Shown here one piece after another: positions 22,485 to 33,913 of a stretch of 64,000 nt of DNA; positions within the stretch are counted from its first letter, which is position 1; each line of letters starts with the position of its first letter. This DNA is from Dichetophora obliterata. Lineage: Eukaryota > Arthropoda > Insecta > Diptera > Sciomyzidae. Under the pieces are notes generated by a model. The model searched no databases, was not told the DNA's origin, and saw only the letters and a list, made by a program, of their open reading frames with translations. Both the position numbers and the translations under genes were made by a program. Location of the stretch: contig OY986438.1 in assembly GCA_963920525.1 (NCBI GenBank), forward strand, positions 94,958,557 to 95,022,556, given 5' to 3'.

Positions 22485-23134
22485 TTACCGCCAGTACCTA
22501 TCATAACTAGATGGGGTACGTGGATAGAAGCTGCCCTTTTTTACGCAGATAAGCACACTAAAATCGCAGAGGTAACCTCTTTTTCATTTCAGCATTTCTT
22601 TTAATAAAAAAAAAATACAATTAAAAACTACAGTTCCTTCAACTAGAGAATCCTTCTGAGGTACAGTGCATTGAATCTGCTCAAGAAGCTTTAAAGAAAT
22701 CAACACTTTTAAGCGACCTCATGTTTATTAAAGCTCATTTCTTTATGATTCCAACAACGATAACTAAGTTAGAGCAGCAAGGTATGCATCTAACTGAGTC
22801 AATGCAGTTGATTCTTGACTTTAAAGAAGTATTAAAAACAGTACCTGGAGTTTGTGGAGAAGAAGTTAGGAAGAAAATGGACAGTGTTTTATCGAAAAAT
22901 TCATTTTTTGAAGAGTTATGGAAACTTAGCATAATTTTAAATAATCCAAGAGCCGATTCTTCGGAAATTTCCATAAATCCCACGTTATGGAACAAACATA
23001 CTTTCGCGCCAATTACCTCCTGTGATGTTGAGCGATCTTTTTTGGCATTTAAATTAATTTTAACTGATAGAAGACAAAAATTTACAGTTGAAAATTTAGA
23101 CAAAACCTTGCTAGTATACTGTAACAATAAGTAA
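22485..23134 (+). pseudogene. hAT transposase, C-terminal half
   Basis: Begins PPVPIITRWGTWIEAALFYA, a hallmark of BED-type hAT transposases; about 15 codons of the same protein (an FKEILNDEPL-like stretch) precede the MITE at 21975-22014. After a frameshift near 22600 a 137-residue open frame (22721-23134) includes the KLEQQG helix and ends with the dimerisation segment SCDVERSFLAFKLILTDRRQ and TVENLDKTLLVYC. The final Glu-Arg-Ser and Asp-Arg-Arg patterns are those of hAT C-terminal domains. Intact to the stop at 23134, but the gene as a whole is broken. Confidence 0.8.
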
Positions 23135-23915
23135 CGATGTTTTTCTTTTTCTGCTTTGTTTATTGTAAAAAATTAGTTCCTCTATGGTTTATTACAGAAA
23201 TACAATTGTTGTAGTTGTTACAAAATTCATTTTATTTCATGTCAAAATTTTTTATATATATGCATTACAAACATTGGCAGCAGTTGCTCAGTGCAATACG
23301 CTGTCAATTCTTAATCTTTACATCCTGAGTTCGCCGACCTGTGATTACAAAATACCAAAAATTAAAAATTGCATTCATTCTTTCGGTCGGTCGCCCCTCG
23401 TCTACAGTTGGTCACACTAGTTTATACAAATGATTTAGAAAAAGCTCAGTCAAAGTCGTTAATGAGCAGTAAAACCTAATTATTTCGTTTTTATTTATTA
23501 GAATTTTTGCATATATTTTGCATATATTTTGCATATAATCTGCATATATTTTGCAAATTTCTTGCATATGGTGTTCATAAAAATCCGCTCTTTACTTATG
23601 AATATAAAAATTTTAAGACTTTAGCTAGATATTCCAAAATATTAAAAATAAAAAAATTGTAGCTAAAAAAAAACATTTTTTTATATATGCTCATTTTTCC
23701 ATACAAATTTTGTGTAACTTTGGTTACACAAGGACTTTCGGTGTAAAATGCGAAGAAGATATGCCACTCAATAGCTTAAATCCTAAATTTTGAGTCATTC
23801 CGTCCCCTCAAACATACGAGTTACATATTTATCTCCGTCTAACTAGGCCATTCGAAACACTGTGCGGCAACATGCACTTTCAAAATTTCGGTCATTGTAA
23901 AACCGAAAAGGATCT

Positions 23916-24690
23916 ACTTAGTAGCACGGAGTACGTGATAGCACGATAGCCGATTCCAAAACACTAACACTTCTAGGACCAAACGACTGGTGCAAAGGTA
24001 TAGAACAAGCACACTGGGCAGTCAACATATTTACAGACGGCTCCAAAATGCCTACTGGGTAGGTGCGTGTAATGCCTACAGAGCCTAGCATAAGGCATCC
24101 ATACAAACTGCCGAACAACTGCAGCATCTTCCAGGCGGAAGTATTCGCCATAAGGAAGGCTGCGGAGATATTCCTTGGCGAACATTATTGTCGACAGCCA
24201 AGCGGCGATCAAATCCATGCGCTCTGCTACCATCAATTCCAAAAGCGTCCTGGCTGGCAGAGATGCACTATGCGCTTCGAAGAGAGTGCGCGTCTACTGG
24301 GTCCCTAGACACCAGGTCATTGAGGGGAACGAGATGGCAGATGGTTTAGCAAAGGCAGGAGCTGGGCTAAGATTAGAATTCGCAGAACATGTACCTACTC
24401 CGCTAAAAGAGTTTTACAGGAACCTCGAAAAAAGAGCCTTACAAGCAGTGAATCGTAGATGGAGAGATACGATACAAAATATCGAAAATAATGTGCAATG
24501 CATAATGCGGAAAACGATCCCTGTTCTTCTTGGCACGCCCGCACAGTGATTGTAGGACACTAGTGGGTATACTCACTGGTTACTTCATGGTGCCAGCCCA
24601 CGCGAGGAAGCTGGACATCATCACTGATGACAACTGCAGGAAGTGCAAGGAACCATGCACAGTAGAGACCAGAGATCTGCAACGAGCGCT
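23916..24690 (+). pseudogene. LINE RNase H domain and C-terminus, fragment
   Basis: In order: VNIFTDGSK (first Asp of RNase H), KLPNNCSIFQAEVFAIRKAAE (catalytic Glu), after a frameshift NIIVDSQAAIKS (second Asp), then VRVYWVPRHQVIEGNEMADGLA (last Asp region), and a C-terminal CRTLVGILTGYF and DNCRKCKE zinc-knuckle-like segment. This is the 3' part of an I/R1/LOA-group non-LTR element. There are a stop after the first motif and at least two frameshifts. A 320-base stretch before it (23595-23915) shows no clear coding. Confidence 0.8.
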
Positions 24691-24805
24691 TCATTTCATA
24701 ACGCATTCTCCTTTTCACTACATTTTCTGTTTTCACACGAATTCGCCTTCCTCAAACAATTTTGTTTGCTTCGCATTGACTCGCTCGCTTTTTTAATGTT
24801 GAGTG

Positions 24806-24988
24806 CATGGTAGAAGAATACAGGTATATGCACCAGATGAGAGCATACTGCCGGAATTGTCAAAACGAAGCAAAACTTTTTCTTTATTTTCTTTTGTTTC
24901 CATTCGCCACACAGCTAAATTTGACAGACATGGCAGTATGGAAAGAGAGCACAGTCAGCGCTGCATATACCTCTATTCTTCTTCCATG
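24806..24988. mobile_element. CATGG-ended MITE with 8-bp TSD, copy 1
   Basis: Ends CATGGTAGAAGAATA and, from the right, CATGGAAGAAGAATA. A perfect GTTGAGTG duplication lies at 24798-24805 and 24989-24996. 183 bp, non-coding. An 8-bp duplication fits hAT or P superfamily; the CA-TG ends do not decide between them. A related 215-bp copy is at 27444-27658. Confidence 0.85.
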
Positions 24989-24996
24989 GTTGAGTG

Positions 24997-25365
24997 CGAA
25001 TTATGCTCTCACTCCCTGCTGTACAAAATGAGCTTGCTTCGATCCTCACGTTGAGAGTTGAGCGAATAAGCGAACAAGCATAGTGAATATAGTGATAATT
25101 TTACCTGCTTCGCGATTCAGCTGAGAGTTGTGCGAGTCAATGAACAAACATAGCGAATATAGTGAAAATTCTGTCTGCTGCGAGATCCAGCTACATTGTG
25201 TATGGCAATATTATTGTTGAAAAAAGAAATCGTACTGCTTCCAAGACTATATAATAATAGTTTATTATTTTTTAACCCAATTTTAAAAAATGAGAAATAT
25301 TAATGAACAATTTTCAACAAAATATTTTTTATACAATTTATTAAACTTTAATTATTATGTTCTTT
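24997..25365. other. duplicated short repeats, no gene
   Basis: Contains two related segments (25045-25130 and 25125-25195) with GCGA-T-A-TGAAC and CATAGTGAATATAGTGA motifs. Nothing coding. Confidence 0.4.
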
Positions 25366-26359
25366 GGCTCATTAAATCAGATTTCGACCATCCACAAAAA
25401 AATTGGCAAAAATATATGTGAATGCTTCATAGACAAAAAAAAAATTTATTTTATTTTCTTTTACCGTTAGCCCGTGGTTCTACTCGAAAGGTTTCGGAGT
25501 CGCCCCAAAAAAGTATTTTAGGTGTATACGATCTTACTGACATCTTTACTTTTAAGATAGGTATTGACTTCATTTAAAAACAGTTTTACAGAAAATGAAC
25601 TATGCTTTTAAGTGCAATAAAGTTATTTTTTACTTATTTATGTAAAAGGTTTGAAAAAATTACTTAAACTTTTGCAAAAATATATTTTTTCGTTTTTAAC
25701 CACCTTGTTTTTAGAAGTAAGAGTTTTGAGAAAACAAGGCAAAACCCACTTTAAAAAATTAATCAGTGTATTAAAAATCAGTGATAAAAAAATATAAAAA
25801 ATTTAGATTTTTAAAATGTGCTTTTTCGGAGATGCAGGGTCCAATAGATTACACATTTGTCGTCTATTCATATATTAAAAGCATGATATCTGCAAACCAG
25901 TTATTGTTTTTATGCATTTTTTACGTAATTTAATCATAGAGTATTTAAATAAAAATTAATAAAAAAATACTTCAATTCGAAAAACTTCTGACTTCTAAAA
26001 ACAGGGTGGCTAAAATCGAAAAAATTTAATTTTTTGGCAAAAGTTCAAATAATTTGTTCATCCTTATACATAAGGTAAAGTTTAATTTTATTGTACTTAA
26101 AAATACAGTTAAAATTAAGTTTTCTGTTAAACTGTTTTTAAATAATGTCAAAACCTATCTTAGAAGTAAAGATATAAGGGAAACTGTATACACCTAAAAC
26201 ATGTTTCTTGGGGCGACCCGAAGAGTTTCGAGTGGCACCACGGGCTAACGGTAAAAGAAAAAGTTTTTTGTTGTCTCCAATAATGGGGCATTCACATATA
26301 TGTTTGCCAATTTATTTCTAGATGGCGACCACCCTTGGCGAAATCTGATGTAATGAGCC
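25366..26359. mobile_element. foldback element, 1.0 kb
   Basis: Ends GGCTCATTAAATCAGATTTC and, from the right, GGCTCATTACATCAGATTTC. The inverted match runs about 340 bp inward, through GTTAGCCCGTGGT / ACCACGGGCTAAC and a TAGGTGTATAC segment. The centre is at about 25870. The flanks both read CTTT. Non-coding. Superfamily unassigned. Confidence 0.7.
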
Positions 26360-26849
26360 CTTTAAGTATAAACTCGTGATATAACATATTATATTGAAAA
26401 ACAGTCAAAATTTCTTATCTATACTATTATATAAAAGGAGACTCACAAATTTGATCCAGAATAAGTTCGGTAACCGCTGATCCGATTTTAATAATTCTTT
26501 TTTTATTCGATTCCTATGATAATAAAGATTGTTATAGCTTACCAAGTTTTTTGAAAAATGTATTCTTTAATTTTTGCAAAATCACGCATTTTATTTGATG
26601 CCTTCATTAAACCAGCAGCGCAATATAACAGCAAACAAAGCTTTTCTCTCTTTGTCAAGAGATCTTCTCTCAATATAACACGACAGCCATGCTGTGGAGT
26701 TATGCTGAATTCACTGATAACCTTCACTGATAACCATTTTTCTCTCTGAGCGAAAATTTCATATGAAAAAAACTTTAAAAACATGCTAAAGGTGATCAGT
26801 GAATCTCGCTTTACTTTCAGGGAGATTCTTGCTTTCATACAGTCTTAAT

Positions 26850-27435
26850 CATGGTGTAAGAAATTCAGGTGTTAGTGAGTTTTTGACAACACCATGAATT
26901 TCTTTGCTTCTGTCAAAATATTGTGAGCGAAAGAGCGGAACTGTTGATAGTTGTCAAATTGTGTTATTTGTTTGAGTTGCTAGATGATGTGCTATAGTTT
27001 TTATTGTGCGAATTAAGTATAAATAAATATTAAATGCAATTAATTGTGCCGTGTTGTGTTGACAAAAAGTTATTGCATTTGTCTTCGCCGATTTGCCAAG
27101 TTTGTCGTTGAATGTTTTGGCCATTTTATCAGAAACGTGCGCTAGAAGCCGCCGACAAGAAGATTTTGCCAGCATGCAAATTGTCTTGCATTCACATCGT
27201 TTTTTTTTTGCATAACGCACAGCGTCTCATATATTTTTTATAGTTTTCCATATCACTTTATTCTCACTTAGTCTCAGTAAAAATCTTATAAACTTGCAGA
27301 AAGACACGAATTTAACAAAATTTGTTTTCATTGCAATTCACCATCAGCTGTTTTTGACAAGAGCGGGGAAACATAATTTTATCATTTTGAGAGAGAAGTG
27401 TCAAACTCACTAACACCTCTATTTCTTACACCATG
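26850..27435. mobile_element. CATGG-ended element with 8-bp TSD, 586 bp
   Basis: Ends CATGGTGTAAGAAAT, inverted, with the match continuing through GGTGTTAGTGAGTTT. The flanks are GTCTTAAT (26842-26849) and GTCTTCAT (27436-27443). The right duplication doubles as the left duplication of the next element. A minus-strand open frame at 26954-27220 is not recognised. Confidence 0.75.
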
Positions 27436-27443
27436 GTCTTCAT

Positions 27444-27658
27444 CATGGCAGAATTAGAGAAGGTATATGCATTTCGGAGAGGGAGACTGCCGCAACTGTC
27501 AAAACGAAGTTGACAGCTCATACAAAATCTGAAAACGATGAGAATGCTATAAGAAAGCGAAAATAGGCAAGAATAGCAAAATGCTTGAGTTTGTCAATTC
27601 TGGCTATGAGATAAAGAGAGCAGTCTGAAATGCATATACCATTACTAGTTCTACCATG
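27444..27658. mobile_element. CATGG-ended MITE with 8-bp TSD, copy 2
   Basis: Ends CATGGCAGAATTAG and, from the right, CATGGTAGAACTAG; both ends continue inward to GGTATATGCATTTC. The flanks are GTCTTCAT (27436-27443) and GTCTTAAT (27659-27666). It is related to the 24806-24988 copy, sharing a TGTCAAAACGAAG segment. 215 bp, non-coding. Confidence 0.8.
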
Positions 27659-27779
27659 GTCTTAATTAATTTTCTTTGTTAATGTCTTGAGAAGAGTTGC
27701 CAGAATTTAGTTATCAGCATTAATTATGTTTTGCAGCCTTGCCAGCCAGCTTTTCCCCACTTGAGATTGTGTTAGTCTA

Positions 27780-28400
27780 TCTATACGAATATATAAAAGC
27801 GTTGTGACACTGCACGGATGTTTGACAATCACGCAAGAACCAGTGAACAGATTAACACGATATAGGTATCAAACGATTTGTTATTCCAACTTTATCGTAG
27901 TATGCTTTGTTAGATTTGCCATGTCTACTTTCCATGCCCACTTTTTGCAAAAAGTGCTATATTTCAGACGATTTTGGTCGTATGAGACTCGAATTTGGTA
28001 ATCTACGTTGTATGGTTACTTTCGCTTACTTTACTAAAAACGGGCATGACCCACTTTAGTTAAGTCCACTTTTCGGGGGATAAGCTTGGAGTAAAGCAAA
28101 GCACACTAAGTTTAAGCTCAATTGAGCTGAAATTCTGGCATTCTATTGTTTCGAGTATGAGATGGTTTAAGTGAAAAATTTTGTCACACCCCCATTACCG
28201 CCCAGAATTAATCAAAAATGTTATACTTCGAACGGTTTTGGTTGTATTAGACAGAAATTTGATAGTTAAGTTCATACGGCTACTTTCGGCAACTGTACTA
28301 AAAATGGCGAATATATAACATTTTTTTTCGAACAGCATGAACATTCGAATATAGCAGTAAGTTGGTCTGCGGCAGGACAACGTCTGCCGGGCAATATTAT
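27780..28400 (+). mobile_element. Helitron-like segment nested in the larger Helitron
   Basis: A second Helitron-type 5' end, TCTATACGAATATATAAAAG, is followed by about 600 bp that include GGTTACTTTCG/CTACTTTCGGCAACTGTACT repeats and end near a perfect CGGCAG...CTGCCG hairpin (28372-28391). No CTAG remains after the hairpin. The same repeats in reverse orientation fill 45152-48670, which keeps its CTAG end. Confidence 0.6.
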
Positions 28401-28972
28401 ACATCAATAAAAATGCTGTATATATCAGAAAATTCAGATCGTCATGAATTGATGTTTCAAACGGAAACGTCTAGCATGTGATTTGTTCGAAGGTCAATTT
28501 ATACTTTTACAAATTCACAAAACGATCATAAAAAATTCATTGAATTGGGTCAGGACAAATTCTACTATAACTATAACGTTAACTATGAATATATAGATAA
28601 GGAAATAGATTAAAACATAGATTTATGTATATAACTTTGGAATAGTTTGAAATATTTGAAATATTTTTCACAGAATTATTTTTTAAGCTATATTTGAAAA
28701 GGTTTTTCACATGAATTAGTTTTTAAGCTGTAACACATTGCAAAAAATATAACAACATTTTATGCAAATTACTGTTCTTCAAAAATCATAGGGGGGAGGG
28801 GGTAGGTGGCCCATGATTTTCTAATTTTCCCAAGTTACTTAAATTGGACTTTCAAACAAAGAAAATTGGATGAAAACCGATTTGTAAATTGCGGAAATGT
28901 TTGCTTGCTAAGTCAAAACATGAAATTTCAATCGTTTTTTTCTCATTCTGAGGCTTATGAGTTATACTGAGA

Positions 28973-29190
28973 AAATCTATAGTTTTGAGATATCGCAAGA
29001 ATTTTAATGTCATAATAACAGGTTTTTTTAAAACATACCTAATATCCGTACAAAATATTTCCGAAAAGAAAAGAAAATTACCGTTAATTTTATTAATCAA
29101 CGACTGTCCATAAAAAAATGCATTGAGAAAGTCTATAGTTTTTGAGATATCGCCAAAAGTTTGATGTCATTATATCGGTTTTTTTAAATT
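28973..29190. repeat. direct repeat, ~153-bp spacing
   Basis: Two copies of a segment with GAGAAARTCTATAGTTTT followed by GAGATATCGC, then TGTCAT-AT-A and a T-run, start at about 28973 and 29126. Part of the Helitron interior. Confidence 0.55.
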
Positions 29191-29887
29191 TAAGAAGAAT
29201 TGTTGCTTGGCCGAAGAAGGCCGATTAACTACAAAAATTTAAGAAGAATATATTTTCTTCAGAATATATGTAAAAAATTACATTTTTGATTAAAAATTTT
29301 AAAAATTTTTTACCCAAATGTTTTTATAACGCTGTTATGCAGTAAATTTTCAAAAGTAAAAAAAAGAAAGTCAGGTTAATTTATGTCATCATAACAATAA
29401 CCGTTAAAATAAGTTATTCAAATTAAATAAAGTAATTTCTTAATAAATATACCATTTTTTCATAATTAAACAAAACGAACACAATAATTTTTATATTTTG
29501 AATTTGTTTTAATACAACTAAATACTTTAATTTTAAGATTTAAATTTTTTGCATGGTATTTAATATTTTTACCGCAGGCGAAGCAGCGGGTATTTGCTAG
29601 TGTAGATATAAATTTTACTTTGCATACAAATACAATTATTACAAATCAACGGATTTCATTAACTTAACATTTTTATGAAAGCTTATTTATTATCTCTAAA
29701 ACGATACCTACACCATAAGAAATGCTTGAAAATTGGCAGCATTTTAATATCAGAAATAGAGCTAGAAATCGAGCTGGTTCTAATTTTGTTTTTGTTTTGT
29801 GAATAAAATGGCGCACTATATATCAACGACCACGGGAATGCAGCAGTTGAATACGAATATTGTATTAAAAAATCAATAACTCGAAAA

Positions 29888-29903
29888 CAAATCGATAAAT
29901 CGA
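29888..29903. promoter_or_regulatory. DRE-like element upstream of Tsen54
   Basis: AATCGATAAATCGATT contains ATCGATA, seven of eight bases of the DRE consensus TATCGATA bound by DREF in Drosophila, about 290 bp before the Tsen54 start codon. DRE sites are typical of fly housekeeping promoters. No TATA box was seen. The surrounding 29601-30183 holds no other recognised feature. Confidence 0.4.
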
Positions 29904-30183
29904 TTTTTCTTTCAACCATTCCTATTTTTATTTAAAGTATTTCTCGAATCCATTGTTAATTTGCGGCGCCCTAGTTATCGTAATGTCCACACGTTTTATC
30001 TGTCTAGCTCGGAACGATTGGTATTGACAAGTAAAAATTTATTTTGTCCCATGCGATATTATTTTAACATTGCAGCCCTTGCTTTAAACAAACGTCAAGT
30101 TGTGCTGATTTCACGTCCGATTCGAATGTCAAAAACAGCTGATTTACGTTTGCCTATGTTTTCGTTTTCCCAATAATCAAAAG

Positions 30184-31541
30184 ATGGAATTGGAAATGAC
30201 GTCAGAAGAAATGGTGATAAAACCAAAAACAAATATTTTAAGGTAAAACCGCACAATTTGTTTAACAGATTTTGTAATAAAACGTGGTTCGAACAGCGCC
30301 GAAGAGCTAATAAAATATCGGAATGCAAACGTCGAAGCCCTGCGGCTGGGGCTTAAACGCACACAGCCAAATGGAAGTTCACTAGAATCGGAAGAACTGG
30401 AGAAGCTGCATGGTATGAAGCAAAAAATCATTTTTTGAGATAATAGTTGATAACAGTGTTTTCTTCTCTTTCACCAGCGGAGCTAAAGCAACAAATCTCC
30501 TTACCACGTATTGAGCGCCTGTCTGGACGTTCTTTGGCCGAATGGGATGAGCAGGAGAAAGCTGTGCGTGTCACTCGCAAGGATGGGAAATTTGGTAACT
30601 TTGGTTTCAATCGCAATGGTCAACATTACTTGGAATTCTTTGAGGCACTCTTTCTGTTGGAATTGGTGCGTATGACAATTTATATATACAATATAAAATA
30701 TAAAGTTAGTCCATGTAATATTTTCTCACAGGGACGCCTGCAACTCGAGTACAACCACCAAATCATGTCTGTGGAACAGACTTACATGCTGCTGCTGGGA
30801 CAATATCCAACACCCAAATTCAATGAATATCTTGTCTACTCGAACTTTATGCGTGTCGGCTACATACTTGTAAAGCATCAAAATAATGCCTACAAACCAG
30901 CTGAAGCTACAACGAATGATTGTATTTGGGCATTGCTGCAGCAAGCGGTGCAGAACAAACCCGTCGAAGCTCACATTGCCGAGTCACCGCACTACACAAA
31001 AATCATGCAGTCTATGACCAGCATTAAGATGAGTATTCAAGAGCAAACTACAGTTGCCAAAAATATGTCTTTTGTTGATACTACTACCAGCGACTTTCAC
31101 GAAAAAATTCAGCAAACAGCTAAGCGAAAAGCTATGGAACCATTATTGTGGAACAATAAGCGCAGTCGCTACCAAGCCAATACGTATAATAAACAAGAGA
31201 GCTATTTGGATTTCCTCAAAATTGAGCCAGAGTATGAGCAGTTTCGAGATATCTTTGAAAAATTTGATATTGTTAAGTTAAAGCTATCTGTTGAACCAGC
31301 CGGCGCTCACTGCCGACAGTTGCATATTGACTTTGATGTCCATCTGCACGATAAAGGCTTCAAAAAGAGCGCACCCAATGCACCTAATTTTCGCTTGATT
31401 TTATTGCAGTTCAATGAAGCATTTCCAACACGTGCCGAGCTATCCAACTGTTACAATCAACAGCAGTTCAAGGTGCCGCTGCTAGTTGTTTCCATTAGCG
31501 AGTCGAAACAAATTCAAGCATTTCTCTTTTTTTTTACTTAG
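30184..31541 (+). CDS. Tsen54: tRNA-splicing endonuclease subunit Sen54
   Basis: Structural subunit of the nuclear TSEN complex that cuts introns from pre-tRNAs. Exons: 5' part 30184 to 30412, 30478-30665, 30732-31541; introns of 65 nt (30413-30477) and 66 nt (30666-30731) have GT-AG ends. The N-terminal TSEN54 domain is clear: LKQQISLPRIERLSGRSLAEW, then the GKFGNFGF-NG--YLEFFEALFLLE block and GRLQLEYN. The last about 70 residues (from HLHDKGFKKSAPNAPNF to the stop) align in pattern with the C-terminal domain of known Sen54. The first exon is unresolved: the ATG at 30184 is in the same frame as the DFVIKRGSN segment at 30268, but a TAA at 30244 lies between. The GT...AG at 30243-30268 would be a 26-nt intron that shifts frame. 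The last intron could be read through in frame. Confidence 0.85.
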
Positions 31542-31755
31542 CCTTTTATTTTCAAATGTTTTGTGCTAATTTCGATTATCAATTCTTTAATTTTTGTGCG
31601 TTAAACTTCGTTTAGCTCATAAATTGGTAAAGTTTATTAACACTGCGTGCTAGGTCTTCGACGTATTCTTACTGCACGCTGTGTAAAGAATTTAATGTCT
31701 GTTTACCAGCACAAATATTGAAAATTCTTTAAATCCTGATATGTTTATGTATAGA

Positions 31756-31761
31756 AATAAA
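31756..31761 (+). other. poly(A) signal of Tsen54
   Basis: AATAAA about 215 bases after the Tsen54 stop codon, in an A+T-rich 3' region. Confidence 0.5.
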
Positions 31762-32677
31762 TAAATAGGCTGGCCATAAGCTGAAAATTTGAATTTATTT
31801 TGGATTTTCTTAATTTTTCAGGTTAATCGACGTATGCATGTTTTAGATATAACTACATGGGCATTTTTAGAATAAGAGGTGTTTAAAATTTTGGTGCATA
31901 AGAAAATCAAATTATTGATTTGTTAATTTTTTGTAGGAAAACAAATTGCCACACAATTTTGAAGTATTTTGTACACTGAAGAATTTTTTTCAGACTATTA
32001 AAAATTTCATATAACAAGCGTAAAAACTCAAATTATTTTGGCGTAAGTCTTATACACTTTTTATTATCTTGAGTCATTTCCTTTCAATATACTTGAAAAA
32101 GCATTAACCATTTAACACGGCTCTTTATTATATCTCTTTACTTTTCCTATATGTATTTAATATTTTTGAACTTTCTTAAAAATCAAATTGGATTCACATG
32201 TAAATGGCAAGTGTTTTTTGAGTGTCATCATGAGAGATGAAAAGAGGCAGTTACCGTTGCTAGCGATGATTGTTTCATGACGCAACAAGGCGTTGAGCAT
32301 TGAACATTCATCATGTTCCTCGTATGGAGCTTGAATTGATAGATAAGTTGGATTGAAAACTGGAGTAACGTAAGAGAATAAAACAAAAATAATACATTTC
32401 TAGTTCACCCCAGTGACGAAAAAACTTTAAAATTCTTTCATCAGATTCGAAAACACAATGAGTATAAAACAAAAACACATTTTTTGGGTTCAGCCTAGTG
32501 TCAAAAAACTTTTTGAAATTCTTATATCAGATTACACTGTATTACACATTACATTACACACAGTATTCTTTTCTTAAAACTTACTGAATCTTTAGGTTTA
32601 ACCAGGCGCGGATCCAGGGGGGACTATGGGGGCTGAAGCCCTCCCCAGACGCTTAATTTAATTTTTTAAATAAATAC
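31762..32677. other. no gene recognised
   Basis: A+T-rich. At 32403-32535 a segment is repeated directly (GTTCA-CC-AGTG-C-AAAAACTTT...TCAGATT). At 32605-32650 a GGCGCGGATCCAGGGGGG stretch resembles the end of a decayed MITE. Confidence 0.45.
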
Positions 32678-32705
32678 TAGCAGTTACCCGCGGCTTTGGC
32701 CGCAG
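32678..32705 (-). mobile_element. Helitron 3' terminus on minus strand
   Basis: On the minus strand a perfect hairpin GCGGC-CAAA-GCCGC (32691-32704) is followed by GGGTAACTGCTAG and then T. This is a Helitron 3' end; the element body lies at higher coordinates. Its 5' TC end was not found, so the extent is unknown. Confidence 0.65.
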
Positions 32706-33115
32706 TAGGTTCGAGTCATTTCAGCATTTATGTTTTTGAAAAGGAGTCTTTCTTTTTCATAAAAACAAAAGTAATTTTGTCCAAAATGTTATGAAGGTGT
32801 TTGATTTTCTCGGTTAGTTCTTAAATTTCGATAACGTCGAGTATGTATGTCTGCCTATATTCGGTTGTTGGCATTTTTCTTTAACTGAATTGAAGAAAAA
32901 AAATATCAAATACCTACAGTCATTCAACTCATGTAGTCAGTGTTTCCAAATAATCAATATTAATCCTTCTTTCAATATGATCGATACACTATTCCTACGC
33001 GATAAAATTACAAAAAATCGTAGATTATTGACACAAATTTCTATTGATTACATAAGTTATTATTTCAATTCACTTACATAAAATTTAGCATATAAAAAAC
33101 AAAAACAAAACAAAA

Positions 33116-33259
33116 ATGGCACAAAATCGGTTAAATGGTTTAGCCCTATCAAACATTCACAAAGAAATTGATATTAACCCAGAAGAAATCGCTGAAATTT
33201 TTTGTAAATTAAAAAATCGACGCATGAGTAACGCGAATTGGGATGTTGAAGATCCATAA
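33116..33259 (+). pseudogene. hAT transposase C-terminal fragment
   Basis: A 47-residue open frame with RLNGLALSNIHKEIDINPEEIAEIF. The RLNGLALLxIH...IDVxxxEVIDxF pattern is the end of hAT/ZMYM-type transposase-derived proteins. Upstream transposase was not recognised. It lies just before the foldback at 33313. It could be a last exon, but no partner is visible. Confidence 0.55.
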
Positions 33260-33563
33260 GAATTTAAGTGCGTAAATCCGACGCTAACTTAGCGAAGACT
33301 CGAACCAATACTTTTGATCCGCAAAAAGTTAAATTTGTACTTTTTGCTAAGTACGAATTTAATTTTAGGAGGAAATTTCCTCCCAAAATTAAATTCGTTC
33401 TTTTTGCACAGTACGAATTTAACTTTTGGGAGGAAATTAAATTCGTTGTTTTTGCAAAATACACATTTACCTGTTGGGAGGAACTTAAATTCGTTCTATA
33501 TGCAAAGTACGAGTTTAACTTTTGAATCGAGTTTCGCTTTTGCCACAATTTTGAGTGCACAAT

Positions 33564-33847
33564 CAGAGAGTATAAATTATACAGAGATTTCAGTTCGAAG
33601 TTCACTCAAGTTTCGTTGTACAAGCGTCCGGAAAATAGAAAAGCAAAACAAAAATAATTATGCTTTTACCTCAGCAGTGGTTTCATGTGCACCTATAGAA
33701 AAGTATAGGCAGCGTCAAAACGAACGCTGAGGCAAAGCATAATTATTTTCGTTTTGTTTTTCTATTCTCCGGACGCTTGTACAACGAAACTTGAGTGCAA
33801 TAGCATTCGAAGTCGAACTGGAACCTCTATATAATTTATACTCTCTG
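33564..33847. mobile_element. hAT-type MITE in left arm of foldback
   Basis: Ends CAGAGAGTATAAATTATA, inverted, with a long inner inverted match through ACTCAAGTTTCGTTGTACAA. The flanks are TGCACAAT (33556-33563) and GCACAAT after the right end (33848-33854, or GGCACAAT counting 33847). The opposite arm of the host foldback carries an uninterrupted GAGTGCACAATTAA (reverse complement near 34730), which confirms the target. Confidence 0.8.
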
Positions 33848-33913
33848 GCACAATTAAGACTTTTGCCATATATATTTTTTAAAAAGTACTGAAACTGGCG
33901 TTCATGGTACTAA

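Larger units (their letters stand above)
17560..23594 (+). mobile_element. hAT element with BED-type transposase, 6 kb, interrupted
   Basis: The outer ends AGAGCGGATTTTTAT (left from 17560) and its inverse (right end 23594) enclose sub-terminal arrays of TGCATATTTTGCATATT at both sides (17672-17730 and 23507-23575) and a plus-strand hAT transposase. The matching 8-bp duplication is not recognisable, so the element is old. A LINE (about 18956-21970) and a Harbinger-type MITE (22015-22484) have since inserted. The MITE sits in the transposase frame; the LINE lies between two recognisable parts of it. Confidence 0.75.
26418..29600 (+). mobile_element. Helitron, non-autonomous, 3.2 kb with nested insertions
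   Basis: The 5' end TCTATACTATTATATAAAAG follows an A; the 3' end ...GGGTATTTGCTAG is followed by T. Upstream of CTAG a CCGC/GCGG stem (29572-29589) forms the expected hairpin. TC start, CTAG end, 3' hairpin and A-T insertion without duplication are the Helitron signature. The GCTGATCCGATTTTAAT segment after the start is also common in fly Helitrons. No Rep/helicase. It carries two CATGG-ended MITEs and a second Helitron-like segment. Confidence 0.75.

Noticed and set aside
23409..23419. TGGTCACACTA, a match to core promoter Motif 1.
   Set aside because: It lies in the degenerate 3' part of a hAT element with no gene after it; a single 11-mer match is plausible by chance.
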